From Nageia nagi (Eukaryota > Pinophyta), in contig JBITNC010000001.1 in assembly GCA_050084985.1 (NCBI GenBank), forward strand, positions 50,282,001-50,346,000: a stretch of 64,000 bases of DNA, read 5' to 3'. Position numbers and translations under genes: made by a program. Below, one piece after another: positions 1-11,222 of the stretch; the first letter of the stretch is position 1; each line of letters starts with the position of its first letter. Under the pieces are notes generated by a model that searched no databases, was not told where the DNA came from, and was given only the letters and a program-made list of their open reading frames with translations.

Positions 1-1429
1 CTATTTTCTTGAATGGATCAACTATCTGGGTGTTGTCTGTTGCCATTTAATATCGTCTAACTCAACTAGGCAGATAGTCAGAAGAGTTGTGCATTTCAAG
101 TCTAAAGTGTTGATAGCCTGATCTCATTTTGGGGAACACACACTTGCAACAGAAACTTTTTGATACCATTGATCTAGTGCTTCTCAGTTTACTTACCAAA
201 CTAATAGTAAAAAATAACAACGAAAACAATACAGCAAATAAACAGAGTGCCAGAACAAAAGACAGAGAGAAGAGCTAAATCACAATTTACTGAAGAGACT
301 AAATGAAAAACTGCATTCAATAAAAGAATAATAAAGAATTGCAATGCAAAGCAATGGACTTTTGAGGAGATAAAAAGAATAGACAGATGACAATATTGAG
401 CAATCTTTAAAACGAGATGTGAAGTTGCATGATTGTATCCTGGCACTTTGTAGGCTATGGAATCTTTGTTGAATCTCCCTAAAAAGAGATACGAACAAAA
501 TGTTTATAAGGATGAATGACAATTGGGCTTCCGCAAGCGACTGCTGAATTTGAACTATTGTGAAATGCTTTGTTATTCTGTCGAAATATCAGAAAGCAAT
601 CGACTAACATGTCTACAGAAAAGTTCCGGTAAGTCAGAAACACAGACTGGACAAGCCGACAGGACTCCAAAAAAGTTTCAGATTGTGCAATAGGGTAGAA
701 AACAAGCCCGAAAGGAAGAAATGTACGGGAAAACCCAATATCACATTAATGGACCGAAACTAAGAGGCATGAGTCCGACATGTTGTCAAAGGCTGAACTC
801 TTATATCCTGGACATCTGCCTGAATTACATGCATAGAACTTTCAGTGTTTCTGCGAGACCAAACTAATTAGACCAACATCATCTTCATCGATGGGCACTT
901 TCCAAATGTATGCATAGATTCTCTCCTTCAATTTCTACCTCTTAAATGCTTCAAATACTCATATTTGGACTGTTGAAAATTAGAATATCAATACAACACA
1001 AAAACAAACCTATCAAGCAAAGTCATTTATCAATTTCGTAAATTTGCAAGGAACATTTGTTGAACCAGTTACCATTACCCACAACTCACAACCCTTTCTT
1101 GTATTGAAAGCAACCTTCCACTCATCACCTCCTCAGAATTTGTTCTGACAGTAGCTACTGTTAGATCTGTTTCTAAAACGTAATTTGCACCACTTGGAGA
1201 GTCCAAGGATTTTTCCTTGGTGAAGTAAACCTATATTTCAAGGCACACTTGCTAACTGCTCTTGAAACTTACATATTATTCAAATCCATACATCTTTCGT
1301 ATGACCAATACTAAAAGTGAACATGGGGTAAAGCTTTCTCTAAATAACCCCTTTTTAAGAAATTGGTAACCTCATCATTCTCTGCTCAAATCTAAGGGCA
1401 ACAATATCTAGGAGGCTTTCAATAAGTAT
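1..1429. other. No confident gene
   Basis: Moderately AT-rich, apparently low-copy sequence next to the host gene. Both strands were read. No open frame with recognisable protein motifs, no LTR ends and no obvious repeats shared with the rest of the window were found. It may be intronic or downstream sequence of the exon-like remnants at 1,430-1,880. Confidence 0.4.
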
Positions 1430-1880
1430 CACAACAATTTGATGGATAATTCATGTAGTGTTAAATCGTTTGAAAAGTTTGTGAGGAATACATCAAGATA
1501 CTCGAAAACCTTAACTTCTGAAGGAAGCTTTTCTTCAAGAAATTCCTTGCCAACCTCTTTTGCTACCAGAGCATGGCACATTATTTCTATTACAGTTTTA
1601 ACCCATCTTCTAATGATACAAGTAACATATTCTTGTGTTCTTCCTTGTAGTAAGGAAACAAGTCTCCTTTCATCCTTGGAGAATATGCAACTATATTTCT
1701 TTCCATCATGTTAAGATTTCCTACCATTTTTGTCATCTGCGAATAGCAGAAAGAGCTAATAGCAGATTAGAAAACTAAGAATAAGTGAGAACTAAGAGCT
1801 TACCCTCAATGTATTGTGGCACAGATAATCAGGGTCTTCATTCCCATGACAATATAAAGAATTATGCCATAAGGTATGAG
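1430..1880 (-). pseudogene. Exon-like coding remnant, unidentified
   Basis: Minus strand. A candidate short intron of 67 bases (about 1803 down to 1737) has a GTAAGC donor and a pyrimidine-rich CTATTCGCAG acceptor. The segment downstream of it (1736 to 1430) reads in one frame for about 100 codons with a single early TAA and ends at a TGA. It contains stretches such as EYVTCIIRRWVKTVIEIMCH and KEFLEEKLPSEVKVFEYLDV, whose composition is protein-like. The segment upstream of the intron is open in one frame (YCHGNEDPDYLC) but that frame does not continue cleanly into the best downstream frame. I do not recognise the family. It may be the tail of a multi-exon host gene or a decayed gene fragment; the splice sites are inferred. 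Confidence 0.3.
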
Positions 1881-2009
1881 CTTAGGAGGAAATTTGTTTT
1901 TATCAAGCTATTGATGTTCCTGGTTGAAGCATGGGATGAAATTGACAGTCAAGAAAGCCAGTTAACACGGTTCTGTAAATCATCACATTCAATAATATAC
2001 TAGTAAGGA

Positions 2010-2808
2010 GATCCGTGGCCATTTATCAAAAGTTAAATGAGTGCCTGTTGTAAACACAGCCAATATCAGAGTAGATTGTGCCCTTCAAAATCTTTTTTTA
2101 CCAATTAAAAGACCATACGAATAAAAAATACTCAAAATGGTTAATCGAAGAAAAGTTATCTAATCTTTTTCTGAGCGAACCTGCCCATGAAGCCATAGTA
2201 GTCACCACAGGAAACCTATGGCACCTTTGTCCATTCATTTTTTCTAAGACTTCACATTTAAGCATTCCTATGATTATTGAGGAAAAGTGGTTAACTTTTA
2301 TTCGCATGTTGCTTTTGAAATGTGATTTATATTCATTAAAATAGCTAAGTTTTCCCCAATTTTGAGAAGTAAATCTCCTGTATGAACAAATTCCAAACAT
2401 AATAATTGAACAACTGGAACGTTTCATATTTATATTTATCAAGTGAGAAAGAGGAACGAGGTATAAGCCCAAGGCAACCTCTCATAAACATCTTCAATGT
2501 TAATAAGCTGCAACAAGACATATAGCTCTGCGAAGAAATCTAACTCTATCAGTTGAATACTGAGTTATCTAATGCAGAGCTTCAGAACCCTATTATACTA
2601 AATATATTACAGAGAATAATAGAAGGAAGTACAATGTAGGTGATTTCCCTCTTCTATTTACAATGAAAGAGTCACCAATGCATGAAATAGTGCACATTTA
2701 CCTCCAACCTTGTTAGTCATTAGGCCAAAGACGTGATACATGACCCTTAAAAGAATAATGATATAATACCCATGAAGCCATAGGTGATTGCGATTGGAAT
2801 GCAGAAGT
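2010..2808. other. 3' flank of the HAD gene
   Basis: Sequence between the exon-like remnant and the stop codon of the HAD phosphatase gene. It should hold that gene's 3' untranslated region on the minus strand (2808 downward). Open frames seen here on either strand (for example a 124-codon frame at 2098-2472) have no recognisable motifs and are probably chance frames. No firm polyadenylation signal was assigned. Confidence 0.4.
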
Positions 2809-4071
2809 CTAGAAGATATCATCAAAAGTAACAGAAGAATGACGCTCCTCCGTCTCCTCTTCAAGTTCCGGTTCGGTTTCCGGAGGTCGGAACTCTGGGG
2901 AGTCAAGATCAGCTAAATTCTTAAGATCGACAAGAGATAGCTCATCCAATCTTCTCACTACCATGTCTGCCGCTCCAAGTTCATAGACAGGATGCTTGCC
3001 AGCAACAGCTACGCATTTCATACAAATATCATGGGCTGCTTCAACACTTGAGTTTGAATTCCCAAATACAATGCACCGCTCTGTTATAAATTTCAGAAGC
3101 TGTGCCGTATACATGAACATCTCTGGATCTGGTTTACCCCTATATACATCTTCTGCTGTCACGACAACATTGAAGATCCCTTGCATGCCAACAGCATCAA
3201 CTGCTGCTTCAAGATACTTCCGTGGCCTTGTGGATGCAAGGGCAATTGGAATATTGTAATTCTTCAAAGTAACCACAAAATCATACGAACCAGGCCGAAG
3301 CCTATACAAACCACCCTGCATTTCCTTATATAATTCCTCTTTCCTGAGGGCCAATCTTCTCACTTGAAGAGGATCTCTTGACCAGCAGAGTACCTCGGAT
3401 ATGGCCTGCTCACTTTTCATACCCTCCACTCTTTTCAAAAGGAATGCAAGGGGTGGCCTCTCACCCTCTTCCTCTGCAAGAGCTAGCCATGCCCTGCTTT
3501 CCGAATCAATATCATCTTCAACCATAACTCCCTCCCACTCCATGATCACAGCAAACCACCCACAACCCATTCGTTCCGACCGCAGCAAAGGATTGCACAA
3601 TGATGGATCATCTGCTCTGTCTGGTAGGGAACTTGGTATAGTTGTATTCCAACCAGCGCCTCTCGTATAAAACCTTCTTTCAGATCCCATCTCCCCCTCA
3701 TCAGGAAGAAAGGCTTCTGTGGCTGTTTCCATTGCCAATGCTCTAACACCAGTTTTCATAAAGGACTTTGACTTAGAATTCCTCTTGGATCTCATCTTCT
3801 TTTTCAGGACATTAACACTAGTAATCCACAACCATCTGTCACTCACAGGAGCTACCAAATGAGATATAATGCCATCACTATGTGTCCCTCCTGCACCAAC
3901 TATTCGTATACAATTGCAATTTCTTCTATGTACTGGCATATATTCATCCTTCTGTCTATTGAAACCAATAGAATGGTTATTATTATTAACTGTCCTTTTT
4001 TTACCATAAAAATTCCTTTCATGGAGAAGTGGAAGGTGCCTTACACCTACTGCAGCAGTTAACCCTGCCAT
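2809..4071 (-). CDS. PYRP2: Chloroplastic HAD-family phosphatase, PYRP2-like
   Basis: Predicted 420-residue protein, uninterrupted by introns. It matches the plant HAD-superfamily group annotated as 5-amino-6-(5-phospho-D-ribitylamino)uracil phosphatase, which dephosphorylates a riboflavin-pathway intermediate in plastids. Residues 1 to about 110 are basic and Ser/Asn-rich with little conservation, as expected of a transit peptide. The HAD core starts near residue 168 (GCGWFAVIMEWEGV), followed by a helical cap (about 185-255), motif II at ALASTRPR (S280/T281), motif III Lys in GKPDPEMF (K313), and FGNSNSSVEAAHD (G337-N338-S339). The tail is acidic. The usual nucleophile motif DxD reads E178-W-E180, and the usual motif IV Asp is Asn; I recall the same residues in angiosperm members, so this is probably a family trait. 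The start at 4071 is the most upstream Met in the frame; M44 is an alternative. This is the only intact host gene in the window. Confidence 0.88.
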   Translation of the reverse strand: MAGLTAAVGVRHLPLLHERNFYGKKRTVNNNNHSIGFNRQKDEYMPVHRRNCNCIRIVGAGGTHSDGIISHLVAPVSDRWLWITSVNVLKKKMRSKRNSKSKSFMKTGVRALAMETATEAFLPDEGEMGSERRFYTRGAGWNTTIPSSLPDRADDPSLCNPLLRSERMGCGWFAVIMEWEGVMVEDDIDSESRAWLALAEEEGERPPLAFLLKRVEGMKSEQAISEVLCWSRDPLQVRRLALRKEELYKEMQGGLYRLRPGSYDFVVTLKNYNIPIALASTRPRKYLEAAVDAVGMQGIFNVVVTAEDVYRGKPDPEMFMYTAQLLKFITERCIVFGNSNSSVEAAHDICMKCVAVAGKHPVYELGAADMVVRRLDELSLVDLKNLADLDSPEFRPPETEPELEEETEERHSSVTFDDIF

Positions 4072-4954
4072 TCTTATATATTACCAGGCCCTACAAATTA
4101 AACCAATACCAACAATATACCAACTCGGGAACTCAGCAGTTTCAGAGCCGTACAACTATTCAAATAATCAAATGGACAAAATGGTTCCCACTTTCAAAAT
4201 CAATTGATCCAAAACCAATCTCTATGCAATCTTTGAATCCAAACCCGATGTTTGAAACCCTAGTCACAAACCTTCTATAGCACTAGCTAGACTAATGTCC
4301 CCTCAAACCCACCTACGACGAGGCCAAAGGGTCTCTGCCCACCTGAGTTCTTGCAAATTCAGCAACAATTACAGGATAGTCTCAGGCTTTAACGCAATCT
4401 AACCCTAGAGAACTCCAAAATTGAAATTTAGAAGGCCAAATTCAATGCCAAAAAAGCCCAATTAGCTTGTAAATTATAATCCTGAATTTGGCTTCTTTTA
4501 ATAGCTCAGAAACACCGAAAATAGAGATCAAATCGCAGATTATGATTATTTTCCGATCACAATTTTCACTGATCCAATACAGAATTACTGAAAACTCAAA
4601 TCCCCTAAAAGCAAGATATTACACAGACAGACAAGGAAACATCCATGTCCATAAAAATGCCACAAAAATCGTTTGCAGTCGACAGAAAAAATATACGGCC
4701 TTTTAAGCACAAACCGCACCTGATAATTGGCTCAAAAGATTTGAAAATCGGCGTGAATTTCCTCACCAATATGAATTCTTTGATCTCCTTAAATGAAGAT
4801 CATCGACCCACCAAACCAGTAGCAAAATGTCAAAGGCCAGGCATGAAATTACAGTCTCTAGAGGTGCGTTTGCAGAGGAAATGTAAGGCGGGCGGAAGTT
4901 GAAGTAGAATGGAATGGGTGATGGAATCCGCGGCGCGTCTGACTTTGGAGCAGA
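4072..4954 (-). other. Probable 5' untranslated region, possibly with intron
   Basis: Region between the promoter and the start codon of the HAD gene. On the minus strand a donor-like ATTG/GTGAGG occurs at about 4766, so a 5' UTR intron ending closer to the ATG is plausible for a plant gene whose coding part is intronless. I could not choose an acceptor with confidence. No other gene is seen here. Confidence 0.35.
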
Positions 4955-5100
4955 AAGATATATGTGTCTCTGTCGATGAAGAACTTGCAAGAACGAGTAT
5001 TTGCCACGTCATCGGTTATATTCTTCGCTGCGGCTGTATTCGGATATTTGGTCTTTGTGGTTGTTGTAGAGACGTGAGCTATCATCAAATTTGCAACGTG
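4955..5100 (-). promoter_or_regulatory. Candidate promoter of the HAD gene
   Basis: Reading the minus strand towards the gene there are three ACGT cores, at 5096-5099 (AACGTGC), 5072-5075 (GACGTGA) and 5006-5009 (TGACGTGGC, a G-box/C-box hybrid of the kind bound by plant bZIP factors). They are followed by a TATA-like CATATATCT at about 4957-4965. The spacing, roughly 40 bases from the last ACGT core to the TATA-like box, suits a core promoter. Transcription would start near 4930. The region is also less AT-rich than its surroundings. Assignment is by motif and position only. Confidence 0.4.
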
Positions 5101-5149
5101 CTCCAACGCCGACAAATAATAAAAAAGTTACAAGTCAAATAACATTTCA

Positions 5150-6052
5150 TTTTCTAAATTTGGGTTAATTTCAAATTTTCAAAAGATTCGAAAATTAATT
5201 TTTTAAATATAAAATATATAATTATAAATAACATAATCAATTCAATAGTTGATGTAGTGATGGTTATTTAATAATAGTTTGTTATGTTGTTAAGTAAATA
5301 ACATTTTATCAATAGGTCAATCTATTAAAAGATTTTTCACCCACCAAATATAACCCTTACATTAAATTTGTATGCTTTTTGCTTGTGCCCATTTCTATTG
5401 GTAGACTTTGGAGTAAATTCATGAGAATCGTGATATTGATGGCATTTAGAGACTTGGATATTAATAGTTAGCATTTTCCTCGTCCTGTTTTGGCCATTCT
5501 TCCATGGTTGTTTGGATGCTCCTCCTTTAACTTCTCTTAGCTTTGCTCGGCTCACCCTTCCATCGTCAACCCTAGGTTGTGTCTATGGTTGATAAAGTTG
5601 GGTATTGTTTTCCTTCATTTTTAATCTTGTTTGTACATTTGGAATAATTATGTTTTCATATGGTGATGCCTCATGTGGTTGTACATAGACAAATGCATAT
5701 GATTGTTATGATATTGTGTGTTTTTGTTTATAGTTATGTTATATAGATGTTTGTAAGGTTTGATTAGATCTTTTATGGTTGTGTTTATGAATAACTTTTG
5801 CAATGATTGAATTTACAACATCCAATTCTACAACAATCTTATTATGCAACATTTACTAGACTTATATTTTCATTCTCATGTGAGTTGTTGTTATATACTT
5901 GCATGCTTTCCTAGGAAACATATGTCCAACTTGGTGGCATTTTGATGCCATATGAAGATGTTGCACGCCATTTTAGAAGAGTTCTTACCCCAATTAATTC
6001 AAGGATTTTTGAGTCATGATTATATTGTGCCATGTTTAAATTCTAGTTTACA
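5150..6052. other. AT-rich intergenic sequence
   Basis: Left flank of the LTR element that begins at 6,058. Strongly AT-rich at 5,160-5,340, then T/G-rich. No open frame with recognisable motifs, no LTR ends and no copy elsewhere in the window were found. Target site ATTAT occupies 6,053-6,057. Confidence 0.4.
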
Positions 6053-6057
6053 ATTAT

Positions 6058-7567
6058 TGATCCGAAATGGTTTTCGAAGATACTCAAAAAGGTGATTTTT
6101 CAAGTTCCTCTTTTTGTTAATTTTATTATATCATGTCTAAGAGTTCTCTTTTAGGATTCCAACACTTCAAATTTAGAAGAAAATGGAGCTATGGTTTGCA
6201 AGTTATGGCTTTTCAAAATTTGAAGTTAAATATAAAAAAACTAAAATATGCATGGAAGGCTCTATTGGTAGAACCACCAGGAGTAGCTCGTATTTATTCA
6301 AATCTTCAAATTTGGATCGTTGGTACCTTGTATTATTAATAATACATGGTTAAAATTTAAAATCATTTGGATAAAATAATTGAAATTTATGGCATTCGAA
6401 AAAATGGTAAATTCTCATTTTGTGTTCATAACTTGGGTCAAAATTTGATAGCTATTAGGTGGAAATCTGTGTTGGAGACCAACTTGATGGTGATGCTAGG
6501 AGCGAATTGTAAGGAGTTAAGATGTAAAATTTGGATCCATTAAGCTTCACATAGCCAAGAAGTCCTGGATGAAATGTCGTGATATTTGGAATTATGATCA
6601 TGAAGTTGTGGTCATCACAAAATGGCACCAGAAGTAGTTTTGATAGTTTTGGAAATTCCAAAAAAATAGGAGAATATAACCATATGAGGCCAAACTAATG
6701 CTACACGATGCTAAAACATGAGCCTTTATTGGAAAGAGGAGAGAGCATAATCAATTGGATATAAATAGCAAGATGTGGCATATTTTATTGTTGTATTCAA
6801 AATCTTCTAAAGGAGAAATAATGACAAATATCATGTTTATCACCTTTGTAACCAAATCTTTTAAAATTGTAATCTCTTATTCTTATAAAAGGGAGCATGG
6901 AGATTGGAAATGGGCTAATTCCCATTTAGTGGTTTTTCTTGCCGAGAGGGAGTTATTGTAGGTTTGAAAAGACTCTAGAAGACTCTATTTTATTATAAAC
7001 TCCATGGAAAATAACAAAATTGTGAGAGTAATATTGGAGGTGCATTTCAAGCTTGCATAGAAGAAGATCATGTATGAAATCATAGTCATGGAAGAAAGAA
7101 ATGCATGGATGACATTATGGCCATGAAGAAGAAAAAGAACATGGAAGAGATTATTGCCATGGAGAAAGAAGTGGATGACATAATTGCCATGATGAAAAAG
7201 GAGACAAGGAGTGGTTCCAAATATGTCGACCTAGGAATAGAGACAATGGACTTTGTTTATGGGCTCTCGTTGAGAAGAGATTCATCTTCCAAAAATGGAT
7301 TCAATAATGGCCTATAGTGATCATGTGATTTGGCTTCAATAAACAAAATAATGAAGTGAAAGAGATCATACAAGTGACATTGTAAAAAGGTACCTACGAT
7401 AATGGATTGCCATTTACTGGATGTAGACAACATCGATTGAACTAGGGTAAAAACTTGTGCATATCATTTTATGTGAATATTTTTGGTGTGCATTTTATTT
7501 CCACAAGCACTAGAATAAATAAAGTGTGAGATCTAACATAAAACTCTTGAGTAGGGTTTACAGATCA
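6058..7567 (+). repeat. 5' LTR of the LARD-like element
   Basis: 1,510 bases, TGAT...ATCA. It aligns along its whole length with 8227-9701; clear matching blocks include AAAGGTGATTTTTCAA near the start and CTTGAGTAGGGTTTA near the end. It contains the small Lys/Glu-rich ORF described at 7105-7317. Confidence 0.85.
7105..7317 (+). CDS. Small Lys/Glu/Met-rich repeat ORF inside the LTR
   Basis: 70 codons from ATG, beginning MDDIMAMKKKKNMEEIIAME and continuing with a similar charged, Met-rich repeat. The DNA is built from an imperfect repeat of about 36 bases (ATGGAYGARATTATTGCC followed by a purine-rich half). The other LTR keeps the same frame at 9240-9368 (begins MNNIMAMRKKKNMDEIIAME) but ends after 42 residues at a TAG. 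The predicted chain is probably a charged helix or coiled coil. Nothing like a gag domain is present. It may only be a translated tandem repeat; function unknown. Confidence 0.35.
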   Translation: MDDIMAMKKKKNMEEIIAMEKEVDDIIAMMKKETRSGSKYVDLGIETMDFVYGLSLRRDSSSKNGFNNGL

Positions 7568-8226
7568 AGTTGTTATCAAAGAAGTTCTTTTGCTATGAAC
7601 TAAGGGAACCTATTCAAAAAATGGAATGGTTGCTTTTGAGAATTCAAGAAGTGCCTGCTTCAGAGTCAAGAGAATGTGATCTTATGAAAGGAGAAATTGG
7701 ACTTGCATTTTGGAAGCTTGAAAAGGTTTAGGTAAAAATTTCACTTTTGAAATCAACAATTTTTCATTAGTAATTGATACAATCATTCTATCCTAATATT
7801 ATCTCGACATGAATTCATGTGGGAGGACAAAGGCCTATCTTCTCTCCAGTTGTGAAGACTAGGGAAGATGTGTTAGAATTGAGAATTATTTTGCTTTTGA
7901 TTCATTGAGAATGCAAAGTAATGTACCTAAGATGCCATAGAAAATTCATACCATTATGAGCAAAACCAATAAGTTGATCCTGAGTCACATTATGAGTTCG
8001 ATTTGAGAAGAGACTACATGTTGTTGTGCTAAGTAGTAAGGAGAGTTGTAGTACTTGAATCTACTCATTATGTCAATTTGAGAGAGATGAAAATCATAAA
8101 GATGAAGATTTAAAAAAAAAAGTGATTATAAAAAGAGGTAGATCTGAATTATGTGTGGGGATTATTTTTCTCATCATTTTGATCCCAAGGTTTTTGTGGG
8201 ACCAAAAGCCTATAAAATGGGATGAG
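7568..8226 (+). other. Non-coding interior of the LARD-like element
   Basis: 659 bases between the LTRs, starting with the primer-binding-like site and ending with the purine-rich tract. Frames on both strands are short and carry no retrotransposon motifs. The only distinctive content is the pair of replication signals at its ends. Confidence 0.6.
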
Positions 8227-9701
8227 TGATTTGAAATCGTTTTTAGAGATATTAAAAAAGGTGATTTTTCAAATTACTCTTTTTATTGATTTTATTACAT
8301 CATGTCTAAGAGCTCTCTTCTAGGATTCTAACATTTCAAACAATGAAGAAAACAGAGCTATGTTTGCAAGTTATGGCTTTTAAAAATTTGAAGTTAAATA
8401 TAAAAAATGCAAAATATGCATGGAAGGCTCTATTGGTGGAACCATCAAAAGAAGCTCATGTTTATTCAAAGCTTCAAATTTGGATCATTGGTACCTTGTA
8501 TTATTAATAATACATGGTTAAAATTTTAAATCATTTGGATAAAGGAATTGAAATTTATGGCACTCAAAAAATGGTAAATTCTCATTGTGTTCATAACTTC
8601 GTCAAAATTTGATAGTTGTCAACTGCAAATCTGCATTGGAGACAAACTTGATGGTAATGCTAGGAGTGAATAATAAGGAGTTAAGGCATGAAATTTTGAC
8701 CTATTAATATTTATATATCCAAGAACACCTGCTCAAGAAGTTGTGGTCATGACAAAATGACACCAGAAGTAGTTTTGATAGTTTTGGAAAATCCAAAAAA
8801 ATAGGAGAATATAACTATATGAGACCAAAATAACGCTATGGGATGCTAAAAGATGAGATTTTTATTGGAAAGAGGAGAGAACATAATCAATTAGAGATAA
8901 ATAACAAGATGTGGCATATTTTATTGTTGTATTCAAAATCTTCTAAAAGAGGAAAAATGACAAATATCATGTTTATCACCTTTATAACCAAATCTTCTAA
9001 AATTATAATCCCTTATTCTTATAAAAGGGAGCATGGAGATTGGAAAAGGGCTAATTCCCATTCAGTGGATTTTTTCCTGGGAGGGAGTTATTTTAGGTTT
9101 GAAAAGAAAGTAGGAGACTCCATTTTATTGTAAACTTCATGGAAAATAACAAAACCATGAGAGTAATATCAAAGGTGCATTTCAAGCTTGCATAGAAGAA
9201 GAACATGGACAGAATCATAGCCATGGAAGAAAGAAAATCATGAACAACATTATGGCCATGAGGAAGAAAAAGAACATGGACGAGATTATTGCCATGGAGA
9301 AAGAAGTGGATGACATAATTACCATGATGAAAAAGGAGATTAGGAGTGGTTCCAAATATGTGGACTAGGAATAGAGACATGGGATTATGCCTATGGGCTC
9401 TCATTGAGAAGAGAGTCATCTTCCAAAAATAGATTTAGTAGCGACCTACAATGATCATTTGATTCAACTTCGACAAATAAAAGAATGAAGTGAAAGAGAT
9501 CATACAAGTGATATTGTAAAAAAGTATCTATGATAATGGATCATCATTTATTGGATGTAGACCACATTTGTCGAAACAAGGTAAAAACTAGTGCATATCA
9601 TTTTATGTGAATATTTTTTGTGTGCATTTTATTTCTGCAAGCACTATAATAAATAAAGTATGAGATCCAAAATAAAACTCTTGAGTAGGGTTTATGGATC
9701 A
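8227..9701 (+). repeat. 3' LTR of the LARD-like element
   Basis: 1,475 bases, TGAT...ATCA, partner of 6058-7567 with many substitutions and small indels. It is followed directly by the ATTAT target duplication. Confidence 0.85.
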
Positions 9702-9706
9702 ATTAT

Positions 9707-10880
9707 TTTCATTTTAGATCTTTGTTATTCTATCATGTCCATGGAGATAAAGCGCACACATTGCATAAGGGTTGAATGCAGACTATATTTCTTTATTTTT
9801 TATGTGTCTAATATTTGAAAAAAGAGAAGGCTAATCAAATAATAGAGGATATGCAATTTATAACTATAGTATGGATGCCCTTAATTTGTTTGATCTAATG
9901 AAACGCTTGGGAACTAATCCTAATAATATAACATTTGTATGCATTTTACTTTCATGTATCTAGGCCATCTTTTTGGTGTAGTTGGGTCAATGATTTTCAA
10001 ATACTAAAGATATTAATGAAAGATAATTAAATGAAGAAGACACTTGGATGTAATTTGATTGAATTTGATTATGTCCTTAATGTGAGAATTGAGTTGTCAA
10101 AAGACCTCACCATACTATGCATTTTGCATAGCTAATGCGAGGTAATTCAACACTTGAGAGTCATGAAGAACCTTTTAGTATATGATGACTATCAGTACCA
10201 TACTACAACCAAGTTTATCTATAAGATTGTTGTAAGGTATGAAGAATTGTGTGCTTTGTATTTGTAGTTAGCAAAATATGCATTATGTGCTTTAATAGGG
10301 CACCTCAATGGAGTTAGTAAGAGTAATATACATATCAAATGGGAGATTATTGTTATATTCTTATATAATTTTATGAAGTGCAATATTTTATAAATAATTC
10401 AAATAAAGGATGTTGTATTTTTTATACCTTCATTAAACAAGGGTTGCTTAAATATCCACCCTTCAAAAAAATATTGTGTTGCCCTTCAAAATTGATCGTT
10501 GGACATGATGGATTTGGTGACTAGAATACACTACACTATCTAAATTTATCAACTTCATACATAGGGTAGCATATCTCAGATGCATGGGCAAAATCTCTGG
10601 TCTAGGGTTTCACACCACCTTATTTGTAGTGTGGTCCTCCCATTTCTCTTTGGCTTTGAGTGCCACATCAGCATGCTTTGCACTACCTTAACAGACTTAA
10701 CTTTTATTTATATATGGATTTGGCCCTTCAACAGCTTCAATAAAGGTTGGATTTGTTGGAAGGAACAATGTTGCCCAAGGAACTTAAGAAGTTCATGTTG
10801 AAGGTTTATAATGAGGTAACCCCCTTATGCTTGATTTTGATAACCTAGTTGATGATTTTAATAATGCATGTGATCGATTA
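9707..10880. other. Unassigned AT-rich sequence
   Basis: Right flank of the LARD-like element. It contains short frames only (for example 10580-10801) with no recognised domain. The last few hundred bases may be the decayed upstream part of the DUF4283-type relic that becomes recognisable at 10,881. Confidence 0.4.
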
Positions 10881-11222
10881 GAGAAGTATACCCTCATAGG
10901 GTATTTCTTTGGTCACATTCCTACAGATATTATCATCTGTAGCTAGGTACAATAATATAGGACATCTAATAGTGTCAAAATAGAGGGGATTGAAAACCTT
11001 ACTAAAGTTTTTTTTTTTAATTTTGTTTTCCTCATGAAGACCATGCTAAATCTATTTTTGATCATGGTGCTTGGTATGTTAGAAACTTGTTCCTCATGTA
11101 TCAACCATGGACATGAGCTTTTTCTATTAAATACGATTCTCCATTGGAAGTATCAATGTGGGTTGAGCTCCCTGGTCTCCTAGTCCCTCTTTGTCCCTTT
11201 CTTGAAAATGTTGTGGCTCCCC
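10881..11222 (+). pseudogene. DUF4283-type (LINE ORF1/gag-like) relic
   Basis: Two frames joined by a shift in the poly-T run near 11,010. The first reads EKYTLIGYFFGHIPTDII. The second reads FPHEDHAKSIFDHGAWYVRN, then a TGA, then YDSPLEVSMWVELPGL and PFLENVVAPLKEV. The order, Phe/His-Glu-Asp-Ala, a Gly-x-Trp block, then W-V-x-L-P-G-L, is that of DUF4283, the N-terminal domain of plant LINE ORF1 and related gag-like proteins. The reading is cut at 11,222 by the left end of copia element C. Degenerate, non-functional. Confidence 0.5.

Larger units (their letters stand above)
6058..9701 (+). mobile_element. Complete non-autonomous LTR retrotransposon (LARD-like)
   Basis: Two long direct repeats (6058-7567 and 8227-9701) flank a 659-base interior. 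Each repeat begins TGAT and ends ATCA. The element is bounded by identical 5-base target duplications, ATTAT at 6053-6057 and 9702-9706. Directly inside the left LTR lies a primer-binding-like TTGTTATCAAAG (7570-7581), close to the initiator-tRNA-Met complement TGGTATCAGAG. Directly before the right LTR is a purine-rich AAAATGGGATGAG (8214-8226). The interior has no gag or pol motif, so it must have been mobilised in trans. Orientation follows from the primer site and purine tract. The LTRs are visibly diverged, so insertion is old. Length 3,644 bases. Confidence 0.88.

Noticed and set aside
2098-2472. 124-codon open frame on the minus strand downstream of the HAD gene
   Set aside because: No recognisable motifs, odd composition, and it lies where the 3' UTR is expected. 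Treated as a chance frame.
3401-3670. Plus-strand open frames opposite the HAD gene
   Set aside because: Shadows of the conserved minus-strand coding sequence.
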